From assembly GCA_025617745.1 (NCBI GenBank), contig CM046869.1, forward strand, positions 14,217,168 through 14,281,167: a stretch of 64,000 bases of DNA, written 5' to 3'. Under the pieces are notes generated by a model. That model did no database searches. It saw only the letters and a list, made by a program, of their open reading frames with translations, and was not told where the DNA came from. Below are positions 31,857 through 44,782 of the stretch, in pieces. Position 1 is the first letter of the stretch. Every line of letters begins with the position of its first letter. Made by a program: the position numbers and the translations under genes. Origin of the DNA: Heliocidaris erythrogramma. Taxonomy: Eukaryota > Echinodermata > Echinoidea > Camarodonta > Echinometridae.

Positions 31857-33605
31857 TGCGGCGGCACAGCTCCGATTTTTGGCCGAATTGTGCACTTTTG
31901 TCTAAAGGCACCAAATATGGTACAGTAGTAACATTATACATACTGAACAATATTAGCTATGGAAGCACTTTCAGAAACTAATTTATGGGGTAATTTTAAG
32001 AGAAATTGTTATTTTAAACTCTCCCAAATAACTCCCTCAACTATAGGTGTTCGGACCCTACTCTTCAAAACCTCCATTGTTAGCACAGGCTGTGCCGCGG
32101 TGGTATACCCAAAATAATAAGAGCAAGTCTGTTTTGATCGAATTGTACAAGAGGTACATGTGCAATACCGTACTTGAGTTTACAAAACTACCATTCGCGG
32201 ATTTCTTTTTCTTTACTTGTAAAGGCGTTTGTTTAAGATCTATGCTATCACATGCAATAAGCACTTGCTCCTGCTTTCCAGAGAAAGATTATAGGGGCCT
32301 ATACTTACAGGCAGAAATGGAGGCAATGAAAATAAATTACTGGGATAAAGGAAGGAGACGTATTATGAAACGAAAAAGATATTATTGTATCGTAAAAAAG
32401 GGTAGGCGTGAGAAGAAAAGCCATGCATTATTGGAGAATTCATGGATTGATATAGAAGAAATTGATATGAAGAAGTCGTACAAGATGTCCAAAAAAAAAG
32501 AGAAGAAGAAAGGGATTACGATTAAGGAAAATTCATTCATGAAGAAACGGTGAAAATGAAAAGTTCACTTTATTCATAAATAATTTCAGGCACCCGAAGA
32601 TCAGCTTTTAGTGAAGAATATCAAAATAGAGCCAAATAACATTTGAAAAGATCTTTCTCGGGATAAACGTTCCTATATAGCTATTTTAGAGAACAGAAAG
32701 TCACTACTAAAAGAAGGCATATTTTTTTTTAATGCTCTCGAAAAATCGCTCGAGGGAGGGGGGGGGGGGGGGGGGGAGTGTGGCGACAATTTTTTTGCCG
32801 GACCTCCGAAATTCGCTCAGTGGGGGTCCAGTTTCCCTCCGTACTTCTCTGACAAGGAAAAAAAATCGTTCTAAAAGGGGGGAGCGCAATCGAAAAAGGG
32901 GCACAATGCATACGTTTCTTCCAAAAGGTGGAGGGGGCCACATTTTTTTTTTCAGGCGGAAAGTTATAGTTCGACACCCGGACTGCTTTTCAATTATCTG
33001 GACACAACATTTCACTGAATGTAACAGGGGTGGGTGCAGGGAGAGAAGAGTTATCCCCCCTTCCCGGGCGAAGCGCGAAAACTTTGACGTTTTAGCAAGT
33101 TTTGAAAGAAAGATAACGGCTATTGTAGCGCCTTTTTAGGCCTTTTTCTCTCACTTCCCCCGCTTTTTCGCTCTCGCTTTTTTTTAGTGGCTGAATGGGT
33201 GGGGGGGGGGGGTGCGGGGGCCATGGCCCCCTGTGTCCCCCATGTCTACGCATATGGGAATATATAGGGTTTATCCAGTAAGCCGTATATCATAATTATA
33301 TTAACTATAAACTTTTAGTCTAGAGACAGTACAGGAAAATCCACTCCAATTTAGGGATATTTTGTAAAAGCGTAAAAATTGTGTTTCAACTTAACATTGC
33401 CCTAAATACTTACTGATTCCTTAATAATTAGTGTTAAGTATAAGTAAGTAGGTGCTTTGACACAAAAGTGCGTCATTTATTAGCTTTGACGTTCTTGAAA
33501 GTGCTTCCATATCAGTTTATATTGTTCAGAATGGTTTAATTAACACATGTGCCAAATTTGGTGCTTTTAGACAAAAATTCACAATTTCTCAGCTATGCCG
33601 CCATA
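31857..33605. mobile_element. Large foldback element with a Lys-rich open frame
   Basis: The left side has GCGGCGGCACAGCT, CACCAAATATGGT and GGAAGCACTTTCA. The right side has the inverses TGAAAGTGCTTCC, CCAAATTTGGTGC and AGCTATGCCGCC in mirrored order. The inverted terminal zones are about 120 bp each. Inside is an open frame 32047-32553 (+, 168 codons) with a Lys/Arg-rich C-terminal half and no recognised domain, probably a chance frame. A poly-G tract (32758-32777) and purine/pyrimidine-skewed DNA follow. Confidence 0.6.
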
Positions 33606-34390
33606 TTAGTATGCTATCGAAATGATTTAGCCTAAATTTTTCCTTGCCTAAATGAGAGTGACATAATGAAGAAAATAAAATATAACAGCCATTCTAGTTT
33701 GGTCCATTGCCTGTATTATGGTCAAGTCCACGCCCACATGTGACCCCTCTGAATAGTCTTAGTTTGCAGGCACAAACCTTTGTCCGCGAGTCGAAATATG
33801 TACTGAAGAGTGAAGTCTGGACTGTCAGACTGACTTTGTAGACTGCATGGTCTACTGCACTCCATAAGGCAATATAAATAGGCCCTGCTCCTGATGATGA
33901 CACAGTCAGAGGCTGGAAAAGTTAGGGTCGGCTCAGCTCAAGCCTCAAGTTTTTTTTTATATGGAATTAGATGTGTTTAACGGTCAAAATAGGGTCTGAG
34001 TCTGCCTGCGCATGCAGACTATTTGTATATGATGTCGCCATGCATGGTCGTGGATGATCATGGACATGGAGCACGTTGATGTTCGAGAGAGATGTTGCTT
34101 GATTTAGGGTTCAGTGGCCTTATGAATGTGTTGTTAACATGTAAGTTAGATAATGAATTTGAAAGACTGTTTCCTTAAATTCTGGAGTAAATCACCATTA
34201 TTGGATGCATGCTTTTGCGGTGTGAGTTTTTGTATATCATATGTATTGTGCAGCGATAACGTCCAGCCGAGGCATGCTAATCATGCTGTAATAGTAGGCC
34301 CTACTTAATAATATACTAGCCTAGGCCTAATACCGGTACTTATCATGCTTTACTTTATATTATAGTAATAGCCTAATTGCTAGGCTTAAA

Positions 34391-34668
34391 GTAGACAGAA
34401 AAATCCGTCTGTTTGGACATGTTGGAGGAGTTTTATAACATTTTTTGACTTTCGAGGCTCTCCTCCATGTACTATGTAGGAGAGGGATTCCGCGAAGCCA
34501 GACGTAGTCTCAGCGGAGCATATCCCCGAACGAAATAGACTGATTTTTCGGTCTATGCTAGCATGGCTAGGCTAGGCTAGGGCTAGGCTAGTCAGAAAAT
34601 GTACTTACGGCGGTATATTAGGCTATACCCGGTAAAACTCCTCCAAACAGACAGATTTTTCTGTCTAC
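34391..34668. mobile_element. Foldback MITE with GTAGACAGAAAAATC ends
   Basis: Ends GTAGACAGAAAAATCCGTCT and AGACAGATTTTTCTGTCTAC are inverted. Subterminal GGAGGAGTTTTA and TAAAACTCCTCC are also inverted. The interior contains GGCTAGGCTAGG short repeats. Confidence 0.85.
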
Positions 34669-34930
34669 ATCCAGTCGGGCGTCCAGACAATAACCTTGTT
34701 CATTGGATAAGTGGACAAATGGCCAGTCATACTGCAGGTCGTATGCAAATGAGCAAAAAGGGTTAATTTTATTTCCATTGCCTGTTCAGTTCCTGGTCCT
34801 GATCCTCAGATGGATATAGATGACAATAAGTGAATAATTAATCAAATTTCTTGGTTTTCATTGTTGAAATTCAGTTATTTGAAACGGAATAAACGCTATC
34901 GTTATCGATTCATAACTAAAAAAATTATCA

Positions 34931-35038
34931 GCAAGAAAGAGCGGGATTCCAACCCGGGACCTTAAATGCGAGTGCAGTGTAGAAAGAGAATAATACTCTG
35001 ACAGTCTGACCAGACGCCTTTACCACTAGACCACAAGC
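34931..35038 (-). mobile_element. tRNA-like SINE head
   Basis: On the minus strand it reads GCTTGTGGTCTAGTGGTAAA (A box), then CCCGGGTTGGAATCCCGC (B box), with about 60 bp between them. That spacing does not fold as a normal tRNA, so it is a tRNA-derived repeat head and not a tRNA gene. Confidence 0.6.
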
Positions 35039-35474
35039 AATTGACAGCGAATCTGATCTTGCTGCACTAGATCTATTACTTTGTTTATTAAGGCTTTATA
35101 CCTCCGCTCCATACCAATCCTATCTATACCTCTGTTCTTCTGTTTTTTTAATATTTTAGGTAGGATTCTTGCCAATTTGATGATTACTGGGCATATTAGC
35201 TATTATAGCCAATGGCTGGAACACTCTCTTTGCAACCAAAGTGCTGTTTTGCATGGTCATATTGTTATTTAACTCGAGTCTATTAATGGCCTATGCCTAT
35301 GGCAATGCTCATCATATTTTCTGGAAGATAAATCATAACTTTATAAAGTTAGTTTACCGACGGGCAACACAGACATAACTTGTTTCAATTACAATTCAAA
35401 GAATGTGTATGGTACATGTAGGCCTAGTTGACTTGAAGAATGAATGAAGCAAATCATCATCAGAAACTAAGAAA

Positions 35475-35615
35475 GTGAAGATTTATGAAATTTTCTGTAC
35501 TGAGGTCTGAGCAAATAGAAGCTGCCAGATACATCATGGAGTTGCCAATTTACTAATCTCTTTCTCTCATTTTTCTGATTTTATTCAAATCAACGATGTA
35601 CCAGGGTGGACTTTC
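35475..35615. mobile_element. Right-end fragment of a TTAA-type foldback element
   Basis: Ends CAAATCAACGATGTACCAGG then GTGGACTTTCCCTTTA, the terminal layout of the TTAA-flanked family. The left end is not found. Confidence 0.4.
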
Positions 35616-36144
35616 CCTTTATAAACCTACATGCAAACTTGAAGTACATACATGTAGCTCAACCATTAGCCTCTTGGGGCATCAATAGACACCTTCTTTT
35701 TTTGTGGGGGGGGGGGGGGAGGGATTGGGAGGGGCAGGGGCCTGAATTAATGTACAATTGACTGAACATGCCGGACATGCCTACCACAAATTGTGTGCAC
35801 GAGCCATGATCCCAGTGACTTTTATGGCCATGGCATGGGGTAAGGGTAACTTACTGACATGATTTACATTTTATGCTCTGCAATTGTGATGATCATTTTA
35901 AATACAACTGCACATCGTGGATCCCCTGGCTTTGCTACATGAGCCATATATGAGTGCCATTTTTTTTTTTTGGGGGGGGGGGCGTGGACAAAATTTGCCA
36001 ATAAATATTTATGCTGAAATTTTTGCTCCCCTAAGTTACTGATTCCATTCCTGACTGTCAGTCATGATACTTATTACACTAGGAATGAATAAACAAATAC
36101 TTGTCCTTGTTTTTCTCATCTTACAATAAAACTCCAGCATTTTC

Positions 36145-37466
36145 ATGGATGGCAGGAACATGGAGGACAAGAAGAAACCTAAGAGCAAGCGGCGTTGGTT
36201 TATTCTCCTCGGCGCTCACATATCCCTGTTAGTGTATGGAGCTACCTACCGTTCTTTTGGTGTCTTCCTGGTGGAATGGAGGAGATACTTTGACTCCTCT
36301 GTGGCAGAGATCAGCGTTATTATGAGTGTTCTTTCAGCCTCTGTCCTCCTTTCAGGTGAGTGCAAACCTTCTGTAGCAACCACCTTTATACATGTACACA
36401 AAAACCACCAACCATGAAGCCCACATTTCTAGTGTCCTATGAATTTTGTTTCCTTTGGAAAAAATATGTTCACGAAACGCTGACTAGATCTATAGAGATC
36501 ACTTTTCTTTTCTCCCTTGAGCACTCTTTATCTATACAGGTTTCACTTTACTAAATTACTTGTAAATGTACAGCACAGAATATGCACATTAGGGGGTAAT
36601 GTTTTAGAAAGTGTAAAATTGGTGTTTGGGGCAAAAAGATTTTGTTTGTTTTGTAGTCACAGGCTTTGAGAACTTCCAAATTATGGAAGGGGGATATGGA
36701 AGCAGGTTGATTGACAGATAAACTGATATAATATAGATTGAATCATTGACCGTACAAGTAACTTGGTTTTAGTTGATCAATTGATGCACTTTGTAAATGT
36801 CTCTGATTGAAAGCTGCATTTCCCTTTAGTTTTCACAATGGCCACCCCCACTTCTTTTTCCATTCTTTCTTTGAACTATTCCTCTCCTGCTCCTCATCTT
36901 TTCCTTCCCCTTTTCATCTTTCTTTTTCATAACTTCTCTCTCCATCAGGATTCTTTGCTGGTCCATTGATGACGAGATGGGGATGTCACAACACTCTTCT
37001 AATTGGAGCAGCCTTCTGTGTCACTGGTACCATAGCCAGTACATTTGCTGATTCACCAATAGTCCTATGTTTTACATCAGGGTTTCTCCCAGGTAAATTT
37101 TGTAACAATAGATTATCAACAAATGCAGGATTCTCTGACTAGGGACACAGGTGTCCAAAAGTGTTGAAAAGTGATGACAACCCCCCCCCCCCCCCCCCCC
37201 TGGAAAAAAGTCATCACACTGTCACTTGTCCTCATGAGTCTCAAAATTTTCTGAATAGCTCTCACCCACCCCCCCCCCCCCCAAAAAAAAGGACGGTCTA
37301 AAATTTGGCTGGGGGGGGGGGGGGGTTCACAAGAGTACAGTTTACTCAGCTGTGAATCAAAGTATGGAAGATTTGGCTGTGACCCCTGTGCCCCTCCCCA
37401 TTTAAGTTCCAATTTTGAGATGTTTCTAGTAGGCATAGATAACACTTTGGTATAAGAGCCAGCTCC

Positions 37467-37497
<31 letters not shown>

Positions 37498-40400
37498 AAA
37501 AAAAAAATGTTTTAGAAAAATCTGCACAATTTTATTCAAAAGTTGATATCCCTTCTATAGTATTGTGAGTGACCTTGCTGAAGCCTGGAGGCTGGCTCCA
37601 AGAGCACCGGTCTATCTTTCCAGCCACAGAGTCAAACTTGGATCCTTCCTTGATGCTTTTACTGCAATGCAAATCAAATCAAATCAATTTATTGTAAGAA
37701 AATCCACAATACAAAGAAGTGCAAAGGAAGAATCAAAACAGGTTACAAATGATTAGTTGGAATGGAATGTCAAATCATCACCTTAAGTTAAAACCCCAGG
37801 AAAATGCAACAGTATATTCAAGTAAATACTCTTCCTTCTTTTACAAATAATTACCTATTTTTAGCCATGCATTAGCCATGAAATTCAAATATTAGTTTAA
37901 TATCATTTGCATGCAATTTAAGAATCAGCGTAATATCTTTGGCATGTATGCCATATATATTAGTGTAACATTTCAGTAACCCACCCCTCTTCATTCCTAT
38001 AACCTGTACAAATCTCTAAATATCTTATTTATCAAGGTTTTGGTGTGGGGCTCATCAAGAATGCCGGCCAGGTGGTAGTGGCCTTCCACTTCAAGAAGGG
38101 TTATTCTCGCGCCAATGGCTTCGTCAGTGCAGGAGTCGCCCTAGGTATCATGACTGTACCCCCTCTCATGCAGCTTTGCATCGACCAGTATGGTTGGAGA
38201 GGTGCACTCCTTATCTCAGCTGGTATACAAGCACAGGTGATTCCGGCTGCTTTGGTAGCAAGACCCCATGGTAAAAAGAAATCAGAATCTTCTGGTAAGG
38301 CACAACACAGAAAGCTAGCATCAGACACTCAGGATGGTGCAACAGAAATGGAACCACTCAATCAGACTCTTGAAACTAAAGATCAGTCTTCATATGGATA
38401 TGAAAAGGAGGAGAGTGCATCTCGAGAACATATACAGAATGATAGATATGTGGCTGAGGCATCTGAAAAGCTTTGTAGTAGCTCTGAGGACAGTGTCTTT
38501 CAAGATAGGATCAAAGGTACCGGAGATATCGCAAGGACTTGTGAAGAATCTGATTCTGCATCAAAAGTAGGGGAAAAGTGCACTGCTACTGAATTACATA
38601 GCGTCTCTTCAGGAAGTGAGTCACTGCCTGTTCCAAGCATTCCTGAACCAAAATCAAATGCCACAATGGATGCAACAGTTAATAGTGATACTAATGGCAC
38701 AGAGATACATATGGATGAGGTACAACTTCAGAAAAACAGAACTTGTGACGAGAATAAATGTTCCTGGTTCAGTCGATTCTTCAGGTCCTCTGGATGGCCT
38801 CTCTTCCGGGAGAGCATCGGTTTTACGCTTTTCCAGATCTGTCAGGTGACTATCGGTGTATGCTATACTGCCATCATGACTCACTTTGTGGCGAGTGCTG
38901 TGTACTCGGGGATTGACGAACAGCCAGCCGCATTCCTTCTCTCTGCTCTTGGCATAGCTAGTCTGCTCGCTCGGCTTGCCAACGGTTGGGTCATCGATCT
39001 GAAGCTCATCTCTCCGGAACACCTTTATGCTCTAGCCATGGCCGTCCTTGGAGTCAGTACTATTCTCAGTAGGGCGTCACAGGCCTACGGCTGGTAAGTT
39101 GAAAATGTATGCTTCACCTCACAAATGTGTAAACAGTGCATTGATGAACTTAAAAGTCTCTCATGTATTACATCATTTTTCATTTGCCTCAGCCAAGCAC
39201 AAATAAAAACTAAAAACTTAAAACCAGGTTGAGTAAATTAATGGTTTAGAAAAAGAGTTTTAAAATTCATTCATATTTAATCTTTCTATAAAAAAAAAAT
39301 TTAACAGGTAAAATCGTTATTTTGAATTGCTTAAAGGTTTGAACAAATGTTGACTCGGCTCTTATCCATACACTGTACCTCTGTGGATCCATATATTACA
39401 TATTACATAATAACCCTAAAAACGTTTGATTGTAACTATAACCTTTTAATCAATTTGAAATATGTAACTTCACTTCTGTCTAACTTGAATTGGTTCAAAT
39501 CCAGGGTTCTCATCTTTTTAGATATTCTTTGTGATTGAAATGGCATTAAAACAACATTCATAGGCTACTAATTTTAGGACAAAGGCTGCTCTTGATGACC
39601 TCAACATTTTGTCAGATATTTCTTTTGACTCACACTGCAGTACTGCTCAAATACAAGGAAATCCATTCTTTGAAATGACTGAAAAGTATATCTTGTTGCT
39701 GCATTATCCCAAATTTGGCATGTGTTAATTGAATATTGGTGATTTATAGAAATTGTCTGATGATAATTCAGTTTCGAAGCTTATGTGTGAATTTCCCTTT
39801 TCTTTGCAGGTACATCTTTATAGCATTTCTCTTTGGGGCTTCAACTGGGCTTTTGAAATGCCTTGTTCCTGTGGTCCTGAAGAAGTTTGTAGGGGTGGAG
39901 AATCTTGCCCCAGGCATGGGAATATTTACAATATTTACTGGTATAGGGGACTTTATTGGACCTATCTTTGCAGGTTAGTGAGTTTAACAACTATTTTTGA
40001 GACACCTCCATCACTATGGAACTGATAATTCTGAAGTGTGACACAAAGTGGAAACTTCACTTAAGTCCAATGTGAAGTTAAAGTCATGTTAAACAAAGGG
40101 TAAATTTCACCCTCGGTCTAAATTTCTTTCTTAATCCCAAGTTTAAACCCAGCATCAAGTTGAAACTTTAGTAGAAAATGGACCTCCTTGTTTAAATGAT
40201 CTGTAAATATTTTGGGTCATTTATGACATGTGCTAAATTCGAACTTGTCTATTGGACCTCATACATGTACACTGAAGAACTTATTGAACTAAAGAAATAG
40301 AGAATTTGATTCCAATTTTCACTACACTAAATATGATACAGTAATTGAAATTAACATACCGTATGCAGTTAATGATAAAGATGTGTGTAAGCTTTTACCA

Positions 40401-40886
40401 GGGAATAAGTAACATATATAAAAGATGTTTTGTTTCTGTGGAACAAAATTATTTGAATACGCGTTCACGACATAAGATGATACAGGTTATCATACATCAC
40501 TGTCCCCCATTGCAAGAATGCAGATAGGTTCTTTTTAATGATTTATATATACATATATTTATGGAAATTAATATACTTTTTGTAATCAGAATTACGTAAG
40601 TTAAATCATTATAATTATATAGTTTGATATGATTCTGTTAGGGTAAATTACAATCCTCTTGCAGGATTTAATTTCAATTAAAGGATTGAAGTATATACTG
40701 TCTTGCCTCTCAGGTGCTCTCTACGATGCTAAGGACACATATGACGTGCCCTTCTATGTAGCTGGCTCTCTTCTTGCTGTGTCATCGTGTGTTCTCTTGC
40801 TAGAGCGCCCTCTTAGGCGATGTAATGATAAGTACCAAGGATTGAAATCACAAGAGACAGAAACACAAGACGATACAATGGCGTAA
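36145..40886 (+). CDS. SLC16-like monocarboxylate transporter, five coding exons
   Basis: A major-facilitator protein of 582 residues, probably a proton-linked or facilitative carrier of monocarboxylates or related solutes in the plasma membrane. Exons: 36145-36355, 36949-37092, 38037-39093, 39810-39973, 40714-40886; phases 1, 1, 2, 1 all agree. TM1 is ISLLVYGATYRSFGVFLVEW, matching the SLC16 K/R-SFGVFF pattern. TM2-TM6 follow, with FGVGLIKNAGQVVVAFHF at TM4 and YGWRGALLISAG at TM5-6. A hydrophilic loop of about 180 residues (about 195-376) separates the two halves, as in the family, then TM7-TM12 with APGMGIFTIFTGIGDFIGP. The usual DGGWGW-type motif before TM1 is replaced by KSKRRWFILLGAH, so subfamily and substrate are uncertain. 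An acceptor at 36137/36138 precedes the ATG, so 5' noncoding exons lie upstream; MEDKKKP, 15 nt later, is an alternative start. Confidence 0.9.
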
Positions 40887-41070
40887 GATAGCTAGATAGA
40901 CGGGGAAATGCAAGTACAAATGAAGATATAATTCATTAATTTCTCATGTTTAGCCCCCCCCCCCCCTTCATCAAAACACAATGTGTGAAAATAACTAAAA
41001 ACATTATGCTCAACTAATGCGCACAAATATTTTTATTGAATTTAAATATTTCCTTACATGTATGTGCAAG

Positions 41071-41076
41071 AATAAA
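41071..41076 (+). other. Candidate poly(A) signal of the SLC16-like gene
   Basis: AATAAA about 185 nt after the stop codon at 40884-40886. A second AATAAA lies near 41198. Confidence 0.5.
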
Positions 41077-41218
41077 GTATATGAACATATGGCTTTGGAA
41101 CATGAGTTTTCTGTATCATCAATCTGAACATTCATTTTCAAGTGCTAGAAACTAAAAGAGACATTTTATTTTTTGGACTCTAAATGATGCAAATTGAAAT
41201 AAACATGCAAGGTAAATA

Positions 41219-41999
41219 CAGTGCGACCTTGGTTATCCGGCCATCAGTTATCTGGATATCTCTATTATCAAGCCACAATCCTGCAGTGTATTGTCTATTT
41301 TCCATTTATTTCCATCTAAAATTTTGCTTGAGCCAAAAACGTAGTGGTTAAACTTTTGTTTTATTTCATTCTATATCCATTTAAAACCGTAAAAGTTCAG
41401 AAAAAAAGATAAAAGATAATTTGTTACAATTACAGTAGCAATGAGTAAATACACACATTATAACATGCATGAACCCGATTGAACTTGCTGTGTTTGAGCA
41501 TAAAGCCCGGCGCACACTATACGATCCGACTGCGACCCGATTTTCGAACAAATTGCAGTTTGCATTAAATGTGAAAGTTTAAAAAAGTGAAATTATCTCA
41601 TTTGAAGTTCGGAATAATGATATGAATACTAATATCGAAATGTTGGTTAACTGCAATTCTTCTAGTTAGAGTAAAGGCCAAATTGGCTTCAAATCTTAGT
41701 CGATCGCAAGATTGGTATGACGTCACTACGATTTGGAATTGAATTCGCTTTTATTCCTACACGGGGGATCGCAGTAGCCCGGAATTTCGATTTTAGTATT
41801 CATACTACTATTCAGAACTTTGATCACGAAGATTTTACATGTTTGAAGGTTCATATCAAATGTTATAACAACTTTTCCCAAAATCGCATCGTAGTCAGAT
41901 CGTGCAGTGTGCGCCGGGCTTAACTCCTTTATCCAGGCAATTCACTTATCAGGATAGGTGCTGGTCCCGGCATGGCCGGATAACCGAGGTTGGAATGTA
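41219..41999. mobile_element. pogo/Tigger-like MITE
   Basis: Ends CAGTGCGACCTTGGTTATCC and the inverted GGATAACCGAGGTTGGAATG. Ends of the type CAGT...ACCTCGGTTATCCGG are typical of Tigger/pogo elements in the Tc1/mariner superfamily. A second element sits inside it. Confidence 0.75.
41502..41923. mobile_element. Foldback element nested in the pogo-like MITE
   Basis: Ends AAGCCCGGCGCACACTATAC and GTGCAGTGTGCGCCGGGCTT are inverted, with TAA on both sides. The GATCCGACTGCGACC zone is mirrored as CGTAGTCAGATC. The interior has a short spurious open frame. Confidence 0.85.
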
Positions 42000-42309
42000 C
42001 ATACAGTGTAGTACACATGAGGGAAAGTTTAACATATCTCGTATTTAACAAATCATATAAACAATTCTAGTTTATTTTATACAGTATGTATTTGTATATT
42101 GGTAACCCTGAATGTGGACATGGACAACTATGAAGTAATGATACTTTTATTTTCATTATTCAATATGTGTGTTACATATATGGCATAAATTTAGCAAACC
42201 TTCATCTTGCCCAAGGTCAATGTTAGAATTTATGTTAATTATTTTTTTAAATGTTTTATGTATTCTATGGGACAGTATATGGACTATTATCTTGAACTTG
42301 CCAGGGAGC

Positions 42310-42475
42310 AAGTATTTTTCAGTTTAAAAAAAAAATTGATTTTGAAACAAAACTTACTGAAATTTTAAAGAAAAATTATGAATATTAAGTAAAATTTATT
42401 TTCAGTTTAAGAAAAAAAAATGGATTTTGAAACAAAACTTTCTGAAAGTTTTAAGAAAAATTTATTTTCATTGAA
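42310..42475. repeat. Two-copy tandem repeat, AT-rich
   Basis: TTTTCAGTTTAA, an A-run and GATTTTGAAACAAAACTT recur about 85 bp apart with small changes. Confidence 0.8.
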
Positions 42476-42812
42476 AGTGAGACTTCTGTTTGGAACTCAT
42501 AATCATATTTTATCCTATCCTATAGCTATACCCATTTTAACCTCTATACATGTATATCTTTACTTGCAGTAACCAGTAGGACTATTTTTTTAAAATCATA
42601 TTCTTAAGAGGTCAACGAATACCTTTGATTCTGTATCCTCTAGGGAAATAAAACGTTAACCTGTTGTCATGTACATGAAATATTTTGCAAATTAGATTAG
42701 TCAGTTCTCTGCATCATGGAATAGTAGTTCATTTACATAACTGTCAATTGAAAGGTTGAGAATTTGAATACTTGCCTGATGTGTATGTGCTTAGATACTG
42801 CATTTTATGTGT

Positions 42813-43000
42813 ACAGTTGTCTGTTTGAACTCAGGTTCAATATATGGATAGCTAGTACATGTAGGATTCATTCAGTGTCCTTAGACAAAGCATTTTATCT
42901 ACAGTTGTCTGTCTGAACTCAGGTTAAATATATGGGTAACTGGTAGGATTCATTCAGTGTCCTTAGACAAAGCATTTTATCTACAGTTGTCGGTCTTGAC
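42813..43000. repeat. Tandem repeat, unit about 82-88 bp
   Basis: Two and a part copies start with ACAGTTGTCTG or ACAGTTGTCGG at 42813, 42901 and about 42983. They share AGGATTCATTCAGTGTCC and TTAGACAAAGCATTTTATCT. Confidence 0.9.
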
Positions 43001-44103
43001 CCATGTATGGTAAACAGGTACTTTTTTAATGTTATATTTGCCATATATATATATGTGTACATGTATTAGGAGCTAGTTAAAGTTATTGTGGTGACTTCCA
43101 TAAGTGCGAAATGTTTCGTTGTTTCATGTATTGTGTGTGTGCGCGAGAGTGTGCTGTACAAGAAGCAATACATTTATTACAGCTCAGGATATTGCGGTAA
43201 TGTTCTATAAAAGGCGCTTCCTCCTTGTTCCAAAGTACCAGTAATGTTCAGATTTAATTGTGAGATACATTACTGAACATTAATCTAGACATTTCAAATC
43301 CTCTGGAGTGGAATACATTGATTAATTTATATAGCCACACAGTCTCATGGTTTAAAGTTCTGGTCCCATATAACTAAAAACAACAGGAACTATTAAATCA
43401 ATCTACATGTACTGAAGATTATGTGGAAAATGTATAATTGATATTGTTGTTGCACTCCCAGCTCATTAGCTTATGCTGATGAACCTTCAATGCCAATTTT
43501 CATTTTCAATCTGACCTGTGTCAAAGGTCATAAGGTCCATAAACTTCATTGAAAGCCACTGAACACAGAAAGAATGTATGCACATAATGCACAAACAGTA
43601 TTGTCTCATTTTCCAGGGATAAAATGTATGTAACATCATCATTATTCTTAGTATGATAAAGCTGCCAGACCAGTACCAAAGTTCACCTTCTGATTCGCAT
43701 AGCAAGATGGAGGTGAGACAATGTTTGGCATTTGCCTTGTTACCAATGTTTATGTCCTAAATTTAGTGATTCTTATCTTTATATTGAGATATAACTCTAA
43801 ATTAGTAGGCTATACCAGAAACCACCGGAATCTCACATTAGGTTAACAACGATCATTAACGTCTTTTCAGAGAGAATGTGCTTAGAATTTATAGACTGTA
43901 GAGTACGCTGTATAATCGCATCTTTGGAGCAGATTTTGAACTTGCAGTGTGGTTTGTGATTGGATCAAGGTACTCATTGAGGCATCCCCCCAATCCATTT
44001 CTCAGGATAGGCCCTGGACAAAATATGGCCTATTCTTCTTCCTCCCCCCCCCCCCCCCCCCCCCATTTTGGGGGATATTGTTCATGAAGATTTCAATTTA
44101 ATA

Positions 44104-44327
44104 CATTTACTAGTCTTGTATAATTATATGTCTTGTTTACGTTATGTAGGGAAATTTGAAGTAAATAATTGTTAGAGAGGAAATCCTATCGCAACTGGGG
44201 AGCGTTTCATCAAACGTTTTGTCAGTGATTTTTACCAACAACTGTTATAAGCTACTGAAATACTTGCATCTGATTGGCTGAGAGCAAATTTGTCAGTAAA
44301 AATCACTGACAAGACACTTGATGAAAC
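44104..44327. repeat. Local duplication, copy A, contains a GATTGGCTgagagc MITE
   Basis: Nearly identical to 44783-45005: a 2-bp length change in the TATATG stretch and one substitution (TCGCAAC against TCACAAC) are the only differences I see. The MITE occupies about 44197-44330, with ends GGGGAGCGTTTCATCAAACG and TTGATGAAACAC and core TCTGATTGGCTGAGAGCAAA. Confidence 0.92.
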
Positions 44328-44782
44328 ACTGTGAGGGGAACGTCTTGACAGAAAGTACATGTATTTATTTTCCTATTTTACTGTGAGGGGAACGTCTTGA
44401 CAAGACCGCCTCGGTCTTTTATGGTCCCCTTAATTCCATAAATGATTTTAAGCCAGATTATATATAATCTGTATTTTTATATTTATGTACGCTTGGACTT
44501 GTATATACATTTATATTTTTTACTGGAATTGAATAAACTCAATTGAATTGAATTGAATTGAGTTATAACGGCTTGTAGCAAACAATATTATTTTTAAGAG
44601 GAAAGTTATAGTTCCGACTGATTTTCAATTACTTGGACGCAACATTGCACTGTATATCCCCATTTATACACTTGCCCGCATTTTGGTCCCGCACAGGGCC
44701 GCATTATTGCTTACATGCAGTGCATGCCATATACATGTATAGGGTCAAGTCTGATTCACAAACAATTTTTAGGCCTTTTTCT

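Larger units (their letters stand above)
28500..36137. other. Region upstream of the SLC16-like gene, mostly repeats
   Basis: Apart from the SINEs and foldback elements listed separately, no exon chain is recognised. The 5' noncoding exon(s) of the SLC16-like gene should lie here, since an acceptor precedes its ATG, but I could not identify them. Poly-G tracts occur at about 33201-33212 and 35706-35720. Confidence 0.5.

Noticed and set aside
32732-33139. Open frames on both strands with Gly or Pro runs
   Set aside because: They come from the poly-G tract and skewed DNA inside the 31857-33605 foldback element.
34931-35038. Possible tRNA gene on the minus strand
   Set aside because: A and B boxes are present but about 60 bp apart with no anticodon-arm or acceptor pairing; it is a tRNA-derived SINE head.
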